This document shows positions 25,217 through 35,353 of a stretch of DNA of 64,000 nucleotides, piece by piece; position 1 is the stretch's first letter; each line of letters starts with the position of its first letter. The notes under the pieces were generated by a model, which saw only the letters and a program-made list of their open reading frames with translations, searched no databases and was not told the origin of the DNA. Position numbers and translations under genes: made by a program. Source of the DNA: Crambe crambe (lineage: Eukaryota; Porifera; Demospongiae; Poecilosclerida; Crambeidae); the NCBI GenBank assembly GCA_963924555.1, contig OZ004582.1:5270001-5334000 (forward strand), written 5' to 3'.

Positions 25217-26304
25217 TAGTAAGGTAGATTGGGACACTCTTACTACAAATGATGATATCGTGGCAACCGCTTTAGGAGCTTGCTGCCAAAGTTGCTACCA
25301 GAAGATGGACAGATGATGGCCCCAACCTTGTAAAACAGCTCACATGGCCATCATTGAAAATGAGGCGACAATATCTGAAGCTCTGCCTATGCAGGCGAAT
25401 TCTCCATGGTGGGTCACTAATACCACCAAGCGTTTTCACACCCCACCCCTCATCCACAGTTCGTCATGTTAACTCTTCGCCAATATTTCTTCCTAGAGTG
25501 AGAACAAATTACCATCGTGGCTCCTACTTTATAAGTACCATCCCCCTCTGGAACAATGTCCCAGACGAAATCACGAGCCTAACATCTCACCTGGCTTTTA
25601 AGAAACACTTGAAACTACAACTCTTTAAATGCTGACTACAATAGTAGCTATTACTTTGTTTGCTCTGTCTTGTTTGATTCATTTATGTTTTATTTAGGCA
25701 GCCTTAGTATTAGCCAGTGGCTAGTTGGCTCGCCTTGTGCCCATTTGGACACTAAAGTTATAAAGAAAAAATAAATAAACAAGCTTTAAGTTGCAAGAGA
25801 TAGAGTAACTTTTCTAGTCCCAGACTGAGCTAAAGATGATCGGTATTGCTTACTAATTAATTGACTACAATTCGCCTAGCTATGTGTAGTATGCAGAAAT
25901 CCCTTTCAGGATAACTTGGGACACTGCATGTCTATGCAATTTTGATAAAGCTTAAACAGTGCGCTTTGCATGTTTTGCTGACTTATCACTTTTTTAAAAC
26001 ACAGAGATCATTATGCAGCATTATCTCGGTTAGTAGAATATTGATAAATCAGTTCAGTAAGTTCGAAATTAGTTTATTAAGTTTTTTCTTGCGGTCTTGT
26101 AAAATCAGCAGAGTGTTTAGGGCTGCTTATTACCAACAGAGTAACCAAAACACTCTAGACTGGCTTCAGAGTGAGACAAAGCATAAATGTTTATGTGTGC
26201 AAAATAAGATCTTGAAACTCTTAGTAATCTCGAAGCAAGATTGAAATATAACTCCACCGTCCCAAGTTACCCCGTGTCCCAAGTCACCCTGCTTTACCTT
26301 ACTA
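25217..26304. mobile_element. TIR DNA element nested in the copia element
   Basis: The left end reads TAGTAAGGTAGATTGGGACAC. The right end read on the minus strand begins TAGTAAGGTAAAGCAGGGTG and continues with CTTGGGACAC. TA dinucleotides border both ends, fitting a mariner-type target. An internal CTTGGGACAC at about 25914 repeats the end motif. The interior contains a LINE tail and no transposase, so it is non-autonomous or composite. Confidence 0.6.
25270..25797 (+). mobile_element. 5'-truncated non-LTR retrotransposon (LINE) tail
   Basis: The reading frame ending at 25633 encodes the C-terminus typical of jockey/CR1-like reverse transcriptase proteins. It has LTWPSLKMRRQYLKLCL, then a basic linker, then IPLWNNVPDEI and FKKHLKLQLF. 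A 3' UTR of about 160 bases follows and ends in an A-rich tail (AAAGAAAAAATAAATAAAC) at about 25797. The reverse-transcriptase core is absent, as expected of a 5'-truncated insertion. Confidence 0.75.
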
Positions 26305-26345
26305 AACAGACTAAAACTCAGTTACTGACTAGCTACAACAGATGG

Positions 26346-26362
26346 GTGCTGGGCCCATAACC
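26346..26362 (-). promoter_or_regulatory. Primer-binding site matching initiator tRNA-Met anticodon arm
   Basis: The plus strand here, GTGCTGGGCCCATAACC, equals the anticodon stem-loop region of eukaryotic initiator tRNA-Met. The element RNA (minus strand) is therefore complementary to it, directly inside the 5' LTR. Drosophila copia is known to use the same internal tRNA site (GGTTATGGGCCCAG). Confidence 0.85.
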
Positions 26363-26514
26363 TGTTATAATTCAATATCTCAACTCAAGAAAGAAAGTAG
26401 CACAAATCAGAGCACATGGTATAATCTAAGCACGTGACTAAAAAAGAAAGTTCTAGAGTATTACATAATGTTACATAACAATAGCCAATTACAAAGTTCA
26501 GTCAATTCACAACA
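26363..26514 (-). repeat. 5' LTR of the copia element
   Basis: This 152-bp repeat matches the LTR at 21332-21476. It is followed by the right copy of the GGTGG duplication at 26515-26519. Confidence 0.92.
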
Positions 26515-27419
26515 GGTGGTTTCACTGGCGTATGGTAGCTTTGTACTTCCTAGGATAGTTTTGTACAGGGAGGGAGGGAAGTGGAATGGAGTGGAGGTAG
26601 AGTTTGACTAACTTTTACAAGTGGCAAACATACCTTCATCTAGTAGCTAGCTATAGATTGTATGGCCTTACCATTTTTTGTGCAAGATACCAAGTGTCAT
26701 TCAGAGGTATGCAGGATGATATGCACTTCTAGTGATAAACAAATTACTAGTGTAGCTACAAGTAATTACTGCAATTAGCATGCCTAATTGCAGTAGTTTA
26801 TAATTGCACTCCTACATCTGAGTATGTGCAGACTAACCTAGTAACGACATTCTGAAGATGGTAGGCAAGTTTGATTGATTTCTACATTTTTTAGGGTGAA
26901 TTGTAGGCACTAGGTGGATTGTTGGCCTATTAGGCCACGCTAGGTTTAAGTGGAAACAGGCAGCTGCCCGGCTGATACAAGTAATCTACCATAATTATGA
27001 TTAATAGGCAATCATAGGCTTCTGGTGTCGCAAGAAAAGCTGGGCTGGCGACACCAGACTAAGTGTAGACATCTATCTTTTGAAATTCTATAATAGTTTC
27101 GGGTCTGTAACATGTATGAGACTAGCACTTACAAATTACTAGTGTAGCTACCATTAATTACTGCTCTACTTCACTTCCAGTATTTTAAGTGTATTTTTGT
27201 GGTCAAGTTTAAGCAGTGCAGTAGTCCATACCAGTAGTCCAGTCCAGTGAATTCAGACACTCTAGTTTGTGTGCCCTTCAAATTTTCTACACAGCACACT
27301 AGATATAATAATATTATACAGAGCCGTCAAGTCTAGTGTCACATTCGAGCCTTGTTTTGCAATAACAGCAATTTTCTAGTGAGTCCAGTAGTCCAGTCCA
27401 CTGATTGTATACACCATGC

Positions 27420-28860
27420 GAGTTTGACCAGACCCTTTCTTTCCCCGCCCCAAGAAAAAGGAAAGAATCGGATCTGGCTACGCGAGACTATGTAGCTATA
27501 GTCTCGTGTAGTCTTGCGTAGTTCTTTCCTTTTTCTCATTAAGGTGCAGTATTGGCTTTTCATTCCATTATTATAGTCCTGCTGTATTTGTGCTATTATA
27601 TAGACTAGTGCTATTTTCTATAATAGTATGCTACTACTATAATCCTACTATTCATGTTATTTTGCTATTGTGCTATTTTCTATAATAGCGTGCTATTACT
27701 GAGTCCTGCTATTTTGCTATTTTCTATAGCATGCACATAATTACTAAATCCTGCTATTTGTGCTATTTATGCTATTTTGCTATTTTCGATAATAGCACAT
27801 TATTACTATAGTCTTACAATATTTTTTTGTTCTTCAACCCCTTTTCCATGCATGCAGGAGCCTGCTATTATGCTATTTATAAAGGGCTAGGGCTAAGGCT
27901 AGGGCTAGGGCTACAAAAATAGCACAAAAAAAACAAGAGTGAGAACAATTAATAATAGCTAGTTCCTTGCATGCTATTATAGGCTCAGCATTTATTTTTT
28001 ATTATACGATTAGCTATGGGTATATTCCTGACAAAACAATAATTATTGTTCAAAGTAACAACTGCAGATTTCTCTGAACTCTTTTGTTGTGAATAGCTAC
28101 TAATCACAATCCAACAAAATCTTGAACATGTCATCTTATGTGTAAGGTGTTTGAATCTTCTTCCTAACCACTTGAATGCTTGTTCTGCACATTCAGTATT
28201 TACTCCATGAACTTCAGCAAATTTTTCAAGTTTGCATTTGCATGCATGCAGGAGCCTGCTATTATGCAGGCTAGGGCTAGGGCTACAAAAATAGCACAAA
28301 ATATAACTAGAGCGAATTTTGGAGCAAGCTTTAGACATGATGACAGTAGAAGAAGCATGCTGGAATTACTTGCACCATTCAAGAATATGAAAGAGAAGAG
28401 AATAGCAGGCTCCTATATAGCTAATTATATAGAGAGAAAATATAAATAGCAAAATAGCACAAATAGCAAAATAGCTACCTATAGCTAGAGAGAAAATAGC
28501 ACAAATAGCAAAATAGCAGACTCCCATAGAGAAAAGAGAAAATAGCAAAATATATGCACAAATAGCAAAATAGCAGGCTCCTATAGCAAAATAGGCTCCT
28601 ATAACTCGTAGCTCCTAGCTCCAAAATAGGCTCCTATAGCAAAAATAGCACAAATAGCAGGCTCCTATAGAGAGAAGAGAAAATAGCAAAATAGCAAAAT
28701 AGCAGGCTCCTATAGAGAGAAAATAGCAAAATAGCACAAATAGCAAAATACCTATAGCTATAGCTAGAGAGAAAATAGCAAGTAGTAGTTCTATTATGCT
28801 AAAAGCCAATACTGCACCTCACTCCTTTTTCTCGGGTTTGGCTACGCAAGACTATGTTGC
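27420..28860. mobile_element. Fold-back element with TAGCAAAA minisatellite arms
   Basis: The stretch around 27467-27562 (CTACGCGAGACTATG and GTGCAGTATTGGC) reappears inverted at about 28800-28855. Inside, the left arm (27570-27830) is built of TGCTATTTTGCTATTTTC units. The right arm (28440-28795) has the inverse, AAATAGCAAAATAGCAC, interspersed with AGGCTCCTATAG. AGGGCTAGGGCTA tracts lie at about 27885-27915 and 28265-28285. A fragment of a transposase-like coding sequence lies in the centre. Confidence 0.6.
28045..28240 (-). pseudogene. Fragment of a transposase C-terminal region
   Basis: The minus strand encodes EVHGVNTECAEQAFKWLGR followed by RFKHLTHKM. This pattern (N-T-x-x-x-E-Q-x-F-x-W-L, then K-x-x-x-x-M) recalls the C-terminal end of KDZ-related transposases that carry cysteine clusters. 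Only about 65 residues are preserved and no catalytic part is visible. It sits between the two minisatellite arms, so it is probably what is left of the element's own transposase or of its parent. Confidence 0.4.
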
Positions 28861-29203
28861 TCAGTGTGCATTATTTGGAACTCTCCACAGCCAAGAAGCT
28901 GAGAGAAAATATTTCATAGAAATATTTGACCCCACAAACCCCATTATTTATGCCCATGCAGTAAGTGTTAAGCAATTCCTTCAAACATTATAATCATCCC
29001 TTGTAGGACTCTGGCTTCAAGCTGGTGATCCCTCAGTGTATCTTTACCATTTTTTTACTTTTCTCTCATTCTAAAGCATTTAGCTAAAATAAGGTTGCAC
29101 TTAAGTGCCGAGGCATTCCTAGTCTTATAAAAGACTAACTTGCTATGACACAGATTATTATTATAAAAACTCTGTAGCTAATAGCTAGCTAAGCCACTAA
29201 GAA
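28861..29203. other. Short spacer, no gene seen
   Basis: Presumably this includes the 3' UTR of the minus-strand DUF1647-like gene. No AATAAA signal is obvious on that strand. Confidence 0.4.
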
Positions 29204-30325
29204 TTATGAGCTGTTATTAATGCACAATGACTTGGTATACATATAGGTTGGCCAACGTGCAATTACAAGTCCACAACTATCTGGTATTAATCCACCTTCT
29301 CCAAAGAGCAATTTCATAGATTCGGCAAAGTCACGATAAAGTATTACATTAAGAGCTGATTGGTCATATCTGTGACAGCCAGCATAAACTTTCTTGGGCC
29401 AGACTTTCTTTTTAAAGTCACATCCATGGACTGTAGAACCTTTCGGAGCAATACACTCTACATGCATTGCACAGTCTATCCATTTCGGCAAAAAATTCTC
29501 CTTGAAGAGATTATTAGCCCAATAAATAACTGAACCAGATTCAAAAGTTGGAGATAAACTTGCCAATTGTTCTCGGGAACCAGTCAAGTTAAGGTATCGA
29601 AACATACCGTCATGTGTTGATTTCATTACCTGAAGTCTCTCCTCTAATCTAGAGCAGGGTAAGACAGGAAATTTGAGAAGGTTAGGGATAAAATTTTTAA
29701 CTGATTGCGTCACACGGATACTAGCATCACAAAAGAAGAATATCTCATATTCTTCACTCATTTCTTCGATAATAAATGGCTTCCAAGCATATTTCTTCAA
29801 GGTTTTGACATGATTGGGGTATTTGCTGAAGTCGAACCTTCTGATTTCTGTATTACAATATGATGATATGGTTCTGGACTGAGATGCTTTCAGTCCTAGA
29901 TCATAAACTATGATCTTAGTGTGTGGAAAAAGAGCATGAACTGATCCAATATAGTCAATAACTTCTTTAAAGTGGTTACTTGAGATTGCTGTCACCATCA
30001 CTAACTTGCATAATATGTAATCTTTGCAGCTGCAGGTACCACTAACATTTTTTGCACCTTCAGGACAAAGGTCTTCAAGTTTTTTTTGTCCTGCTATGGA
30101 ACAACAGGAGGACCCAGAACTAGGTCGTAAAGAACTTGAACCTGTGATAGGACTAGGACTAGGGCTAGACCTGGCAATAGAACTAGGACTAGAACTAGGG
30201 TTAGAGCTAGGACTAAGGATAGGACTATTGGCCATACCCTTCCAACTAGCACAAGGCATGAAAAAGGTGCCAACTGCAATCACAAGCAGACATAATATTA
30301 TAAGCAGAACAAAATATTTAAGCAT
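29204..30325 (-). CDS. DUF1647-like type II membrane protein (glycosyltransferase-type)
   Basis: This is a single uninterrupted frame of 373 residues. Residues 4-23 form a signal anchor, so the protein should be a Golgi-type type II membrane protein. Residues 33-73 are a Ser/Pro stem (NPSSSPSS, RSSPSPSP). From about residue 105 the fold resembles DUF1647: LVMVTAISSNHFKEVIDYI, IIVYDLGL, YCNTEIRRFDFSKYP and FFFCDASIRV. The FCDAS motif (D200) is in the place of the metal- or nucleotide-sugar-binding acid of GT-A enzymes. Many cysteines lie in the C-terminal half. Family members are widespread in nematodes and other animals, with no proven substrate. The stem is encoded by imperfect GGACTA repeats. 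It has no introns, unlike the neighbouring TRAF-finger gene. Confidence 0.8.
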   Translation of the reverse strand: MLKYFVLLIILCLLVIAVGTFFMPCASWKGMANSPILSPSSNPSSSPSSIARSSPSPSPITGSSSLRPSSGSSCCSIAGQKKLEDLCPEGAKNVSGTCSCKDYILCKLVMVTAISSNHFKEVIDYIGSVHALFPHTKIIVYDLGLKASQSRTISSYCNTEIRRFDFSKYPNHVKTLKKYAWKPFIIEEMSEEYEIFFFCDASIRVTQSVKNFIPNLLKFPVLPCSRLEERLQVMKSTHDGMFRYLNLTGSREQLASLSPTFESGSVIYWANNLFKENFLPKWIDCAMHVECIAPKGSTVHGCDFKKKVWPKKVYAGCHRYDQSALNVILYRDFAESMKLLFGEGGLIPDSCGLVIARWPTYMYTKSLCINNSS

Positions 30326-30552
30326 CTTTCACCAGAACAAGACCAATAGAGGGGCGGATCTGGAAAATATGAAAGGGGAGTTACAACTACCCGCGCGCTT
30401 GCGCGCTGAAAAGTTTTTGCCCGACCACGCCCACTTTTTTGTTAACCACGCCCATCTTCATCAGTTAACCATACACACCTGCTTTTATTATTGTCATTAT
30501 GATACTGACAGTAGTGGATGACAGGTGGATGATACGTTAATGATGGTGATGT

Positions 30553-30717
30553 AATGACTGACAGTGATGGTGGATGAGACATGGATGATGACTGACAGTG
30601 ATGGTGGATGAGACATGGATGATGACTGACAGTGATGGTGGATGAGACATGGATGATGACTGACAGTGATGGTGGATGAGACATGGATGATGACTGACAG
30701 TGATGGTGGATGAGAAA
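30553..30717. repeat. 34-bp minisatellite
   Basis: The unit ATGACTGACAGTGATGGTGG plus ATGAGACATGGATG recurs about five times at exactly 34-base spacing (ACTGACAG at 30557, 30591, 30625 and onward). Copies are nearly identical. Confidence 0.93.
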
Positions 30718-30729
30718 AAGAAATATATA

Positions 30730-32800
30730 GAGTTTATAAAGCTATTCTTCTGTTACATTTTACCTTAAATTTATCAATAACATCATCAAAATTAATTGCT
30801 AAATTGCTATGTACACTCATTAGAGTCAACACTGATAACCTCTCCCGCCCCATTGTGCTGCGCAAAGAAGTTTTGATTTTCTTAAGCGTGCTGTTTGCCT
30901 GCTCATTCTCACATGATGTGACAGGTATGGTACATGCAATGCGCAATAGAGCATTAACATTAGGGAAAAATCCTTATCAGACATTTGCAAAGCAGATACT
31001 AAAGTCGATGGGCAGTCTTCAATACTTTGTTCTAGCCACTTTGTTCTCCATCTAGATAATTCAGTATCTACAACAGCTGGACTAGGAAGGTCATTATAAT
31101 AGAACTCAACTGCTTCATCTAAAGACTGACCAGAAGAGGTTGAATGGATAACTGAAGGGATCAGTTTGAGCAGCTTAGAGGCAATAATTTGTGTACCTCC
31201 AAATCTTTCCTGCATTTGTTGTATCAAGTGATCAAGCAATGGTAATGTAGTTATCCTCCTGTAATACTCCTCCACTGAACTATGCTCCACATTTTCACGA
31301 CCTCGTTGGCATTGAACAACTCTAGGAACAGTTGGTACAACACCGACCTCATGGGCCAAGGTTTCTGCCTGTACATACCATGTCATGAAGCAACCCCTCA
31401 TTTTCACGGATTGCCTTTAGTTGATCAATAACATTGTTAATTTCTGAATAAGCATACACTATATCATTACTTTTTTTTTGAAGTTTGATACTGATAGGCT
31501 TTATAACAGACATGCAATTCATAGTAATTACAAATGAAAAAATGAAACCAAAAGTACTATACATTTTAAGTAATCCATTAGCAGCAACAATAGTTTTTGC
31601 ATCCCAATTCATATCCCCATATGTGTTATCATGCTCTGTGATTGCTACCATGGCAGCATGATAAATCCAACGAGTCCTGCAAAGATCTTTTACTCTTACC
31701 AATTTTATCTGTTTTGTTCAAGAAACATTTGCCTTTTAGCACTATTATGAAAAACATAAGCACTTTCTGTTACTGTTCCATTCATATTTCTGATGGACTG
31801 CAAACTACATGCCTGCACAATGCACAATACATGCCTGCACAATGCACAAGTTAAGAACATGGGAATTGCAATGTACATAAGTAGCTTTGTTATTTTCTTC
31901 CATTAACAATCCCTGAATACCACGCTACCAGACATGTTCGAGGCACCATCATACCCTTATCCCCTACAATCCCGAAAATCTAAACCATAGCCACATAATA
32001 TCTCCTTAAGCTTGCATGCTAAAACCTCTCCAGTAATTCTTTCAGAAGTGACAAAATCAACAAACTCCTCTCTTATGTTGCTACTCTGATCAACAAATCG
32101 TAATACTATGGAAATCTGCTCCTTGCTTGATACATCACTAACTTCATCACACAAGACAGAGTACCATTTTGCTTCCTTTATTTCATTAATTTATCTCTAA
32201 AGTAATCACCAATTGCTTCTATCAATTGATTTTGAATGGTTTTACTGGTGTAGGTAGCATTTTTAGCGGCTTCTTTGAAGTGGTTAGCAAGCACAGTATT
32301 ACCTGACCTTACACTATAATCAAGAATTGCTAAAAAATGTGCCCTTGTTGCAACTGGGATCTGCTGTACTGCCATCCCTGTGACCACGAAGAGCTATGCA
32401 CCGTGTACCACACAAATGTAAGGTTTCAGCTATCTGCTTTAAAACACAACGATTCCCGGCTACTTCATCAGCTCTAATACCTTTAAGCCTATTGTCTATT
32501 GATGTCTCAGGCCTGATATGAGTACTCTTCAAAACATCAGCTTGAGTCAGAGCAAATTGATGATACTTTGTAGAATTATGTTTTGCAAATTTGGAGTTCT
32601 TGGTCCAATAATTAAATTTTTCACATATAAACTGTCCTAAATCTTTTTTATTAGCAAAAAGGACACAAGGGAGACAAAATAAACCATCCTCTACCTTGCT
32701 ATAGACAAACCAAGGATTCTCTGCTAAGTATGAATACTGGCAAGATCTGTGGCAGCCATCAAGATATCAACGTGGGAATTTGTAGTCAATAGGTGGCCTA
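30730..32800 (-). pseudogene. hAT-family transposase relic with TTF-type zinc finger
   Basis: From right to left on the minus strand: a TTF-like zinc finger region (LFCLPCVLFANKKDLG, about 32700-32640); a DUF4371-like part (CVLKQIAETLHLCG and EAIGDYFRDKL); the catalytic core (CDEVSDVSSKEQISIVLRF, about 32150-32100); RTRWIYHAAM (about 31680-31650); and the C-terminal dimerisation region (about 31300-30740). Several frame changes and stops interrupt it (for example at 32175, 31955 and 31400), so it cannot be expressed whole. An N-terminal Pro/Ser-rich extension may be encoded by the G-rich repeat at 32880-33130. The nearby GGGGCGGAT motifs at about 30351 and 35368 could be its ends, but they are not paired convincingly. 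Confidence 0.8.
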
Positions 32801-32879
32801 AAGTGGTTAGTTAAAATTGGATACTTACATTCATCGACTGAAGTAAGACGCCGATATCATCACACGTTTCAGTAACACT

Positions 32880-33130
32880 CTTACAAGAACTGCTTGTAGC
32901 AGCTAGAGGGGAGGTAGGAGAGGTTGGGGGGGGGGAAGTTGAAACGGGATTGCAGGGGGAGGGATAGAGGTGGGGGGAATGCACAAGGGGGGGAGAGGAA
33001 GTAGGGGATAGGGAAATTGAAATGGGATCACAAGGGGAGGTAGGGGATACAGGCAGGGGGAGCAAAGTAGGATGACAAGGGGGGAAGTAGGGGATATAGG
33101 CGTGGAGATTGAAATAAGATCAGATGGGGG
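32880..33130. repeat. G-rich imperfect minisatellite
   Basis: GGGGGAGG and AAGTAGGGGATA blocks recur with GATTGAAA(T/C)GGGATCA spacers of about 30-40 bases. G-runs of up to ten make quadruplex folding plausible on the plus strand. Read on the minus strand it gives Ser/Pro-rich peptide. Confidence 0.7.
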
Positions 33131-33361
33131 AGCCTGAGTAGGTAGGGAGATTGAGGTATGATCAAAGGAGCCATCACTAGGTGAAGCAGCTGTCCTTGTC
33201 CTTTAAACTTCATCAATTCTGGGCCTTTTCCTATGGCAATCAAGGTATAAAGCTATAATACAGCTAACAGTTGTATAACTAGGCTTCTAGCATTATAGCT
33301 AGCAATAGCTATAGCTTAATAAAGACATAGATAATCTATACAATAAAGACTACAGGGGTAC

Positions 33362-35110
33362 TAGAGTAAGTGATCAAAGATCGGACACCATGTAGACACC
33401 ATGTATTATCGATACACTATATCTCAGGAATAACAGTACGTAGAACCAAGTTTAAACTACCAAAATAGAGTGCAAACATTCCTTGTTCTGTCACCAAAAA
33501 ATTGTTTTAGTATCTGTTGTTATTTCAAAGCAATAGCTAGAAATGTAGCTTCACTTAAACCCATCTATATCTGGACCAAAAGTTCTATTTATGGACACCC
33601 ACAATAAAGACTTCTGAAATCAAAGCAGTAAGTTATTAAGCAATTTTCCCAAAATGGTACACTGCTCTGGAACACCCTTGAAGATATAACACTGTAAATC
33701 TTCCAACAATGACCTGGGTGTGGCTGATTCAGAGGTCGATTTTTAATGCGTCCGGGTGCGCACATGCGTAATGATGTCAGCGGGAGAAAGTGAGTTTGTA
33801 GCACATTTGGTTAGGTTATGGGTGCTCATTTAGGATACCCAGTTCCAAGTCTATCAGTAGCACTTACTTATCTCACTAGGTAGCTAAAATATTTGATCTA
33901 GCTATCTCTGTTTTTCATAGACCATTCGGAATAATAATAATCATGATCAAAAATTGGGATAAAAAATTAATTTTAAAAGTCTTTGTCAATGATAAGAAAT
34001 AAATCTTTCCCTTAAGCCATTCAGAAACTCCTGTATCATCAGTTTCAAATTTCATTTCTCTACTGCTTTTTCTGGGTAGAACTTTGGACAGTGTATGAAT
34101 ACCCAGTGGCCTCTGAATCCTTGTGGACTGCACTTGAGACTGATCTCTTTCTTCTTGGCCGGCCAGGTCCTTGAAAATGGAGCACTTATGCAAAGAGAAA
34201 TTGTGGGATGTCACTTGTGGAAGGATTCCCACCAATCTGAGGATATTGTCTTATTTCCTCAGACTAAGGATTATACTTCCATGCAAGATCTAGGATATCC
34301 AATTGGGGGCTGAGTTCAGTGCACACGTTCATACCTCTGGCTACTGCTTCAAGAGTACTGCTCATTCTTTCCTTTGGCCAGCTATGAATATGCTGAATGT
34401 TCTGAAGAAGCGGTGTACATAAACATGGAAGATGAGAATACCTTCAAAATCCTCTCTCTTAAAGGACAGTATGGCAGCATTATTGAATTGCTGGAGACAA
34501 CCTTGACTTATCAAATTCTACTTGAGATCAGTTTAACTGCAGTGGCAATAGTCTTCATAGCTAGCTAGAAGGCTAGTCAAGTAACTGTTCTATGTACAGA
34601 TGTCTTCAAGTAGAGATATAGACTCCACCTTGCTAGAATTAGCCTTATAAAGCTATACCTATATCCAAAATTAAAACTTACACTTAGATTCCCACTTGTT
34701 TCGATACAAAGTTCAATGGTTTTGACACAAACCTTGTCAACTGGCTCCTGTCATAATTATGCATGCGCATACCCGGACACATTGAATATCGACCTCTGAA
34801 TCAGCCACACCCAGGTCATTGTTAGAAGATTTACACTGTTATATCTTCAAGGGTGTTCCAGAGCAGTGTACCATTTCGGGAAAATTGCTTAATAACTTAC
34901 TGCTTTGATTTCAGAAGTCTTTTTTGTGGGTGTCCATAAATAGAACTTTTGGTCCAGATATAGATGGGTTTAAGTGAAGCTATTTTTTGGTGACAGAACA
35001 AGGAATGTTTGCACTCCATTTTAGTAGTTTAAATTTGGTTCTATGTACTGTCGTTCCTGAGATATAGTGTATCGATAATACATGGTGTCTGATCTTTGAT
35101 CATTTACTCT
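33362..35110. mobile_element. Element with ~400-bp terminal inverted repeats
   Basis: The left arm, 33362-33760, reappears inverted at about 34760-35110. Shared words include TGATCAAAGATC, CATGTATTATCGATACACTA, GAACCTTTTGG-type blocks and GACCTGGGTGTGGCTGATTC. Divergence is moderate and there are some indels. The 1-kb centre contains only short frames that I cannot assign. It resembles a fold-back or long-TIR non-autonomous transposon. No target duplication was identified. Confidence 0.78.
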
Positions 35111-35271
35111 ACATGTACAGCTATATTTACCTTACAGTAGAATGTTGAAGGAAAGATGTTAACTTCCTCTGAGACATTGATTCTGGGTGATAGAGTAAAA
35201 AAACTGATACTATGATATATCGTAGTCACTGTGTCGAGATGCTTTAGTCTGGCGCAGTCAACCCTTTACCA

Positions 35272-35323
35272 ATATGCAATCATTAACAATCGCGCGCGAG
35301 CGCGATTGTTAATGATTGCATAT
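35272..35323. repeat. Perfect hairpin, 24-bp arms, 4-base loop
   Basis: The left arm 35272-35295 is the exact reverse complement of 35300-35323, around the loop GCGA. The tip is a GCGC alternating purine-pyrimidine run and the base is AT-rich. Confidence 0.95.
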
Positions 35324-35353
35324 TAGCCCTAGCCCTAGCCCTAGCCCTAGCCC
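35324..35353. repeat. TAGCCC hexamer tract
   Basis: Five tandem AGCCCT hexamers directly follow the hairpin. They resemble the animal telomere repeat (CCCTAA) but with one base changed. Similar AGGGCT tracts occur near 27890 and 28265. Confidence 0.85.

Larger units (their letters stand above)
21332..26514 (-). mobile_element. Ty1/copia retrotransposon, decayed, minus orientation
   Basis: Two near-identical LTRs (21332-21476 and 26363-26514) begin TGTTATAATT and end in AACA. They are flanked by the 5-bp duplication GGTGG. The purine tract AAGTGGGAG borders the 3' LTR, and a primer site borders the 5' LTR. The internal region reads gag, protease, integrase, reverse transcriptase and RNase H on the minus strand, which is the copia order. 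Frame changes and stops break it. A separate TIR element with a LINE tail is inserted between the gag start and the 5' LTR. LTR divergence is modest: about a dozen substitutions plus a 7-base length difference. Confidence 0.92.
21028..27415. mobile_element. Fold-back element interrupted by a copia retrotransposon
   Basis: Sequence at 21028-21320 reappears inverted at 26540-26775, and its outer part (GTATACAATCGGTGGACTGG) reappears inverted at 27381-27415. Shared words include ATGGTAAGGCCATA and CCTCCATTCCACTTCCCTCC with few mismatches. The copia element sits exactly between the arms, with its GGTGG target duplication at the arm tips. About 600 bases in the right arm (26776-27380) have no partner on the left and may be a further insertion. 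No coding sequence is carried by the arms. Confidence 0.7.

Noticed and set aside
26346-26362. tRNA gene fragment
   Set aside because: Only the anticodon arm is present and it sits exactly at the retrotransposon primer position; it is a primer-binding site.
34095-34568. Short frames in the centre of the long inverted repeat
   Set aside because: Frames on both strands are interrupted, with no family resemblance; they could be a decayed gene but this is not supportable.
35324-35353. Internal telomere
   Set aside because: Only five hexamers, and the unit TAGCCC differs from the animal TTAGGG repeat; similar tracts occur within other elements.
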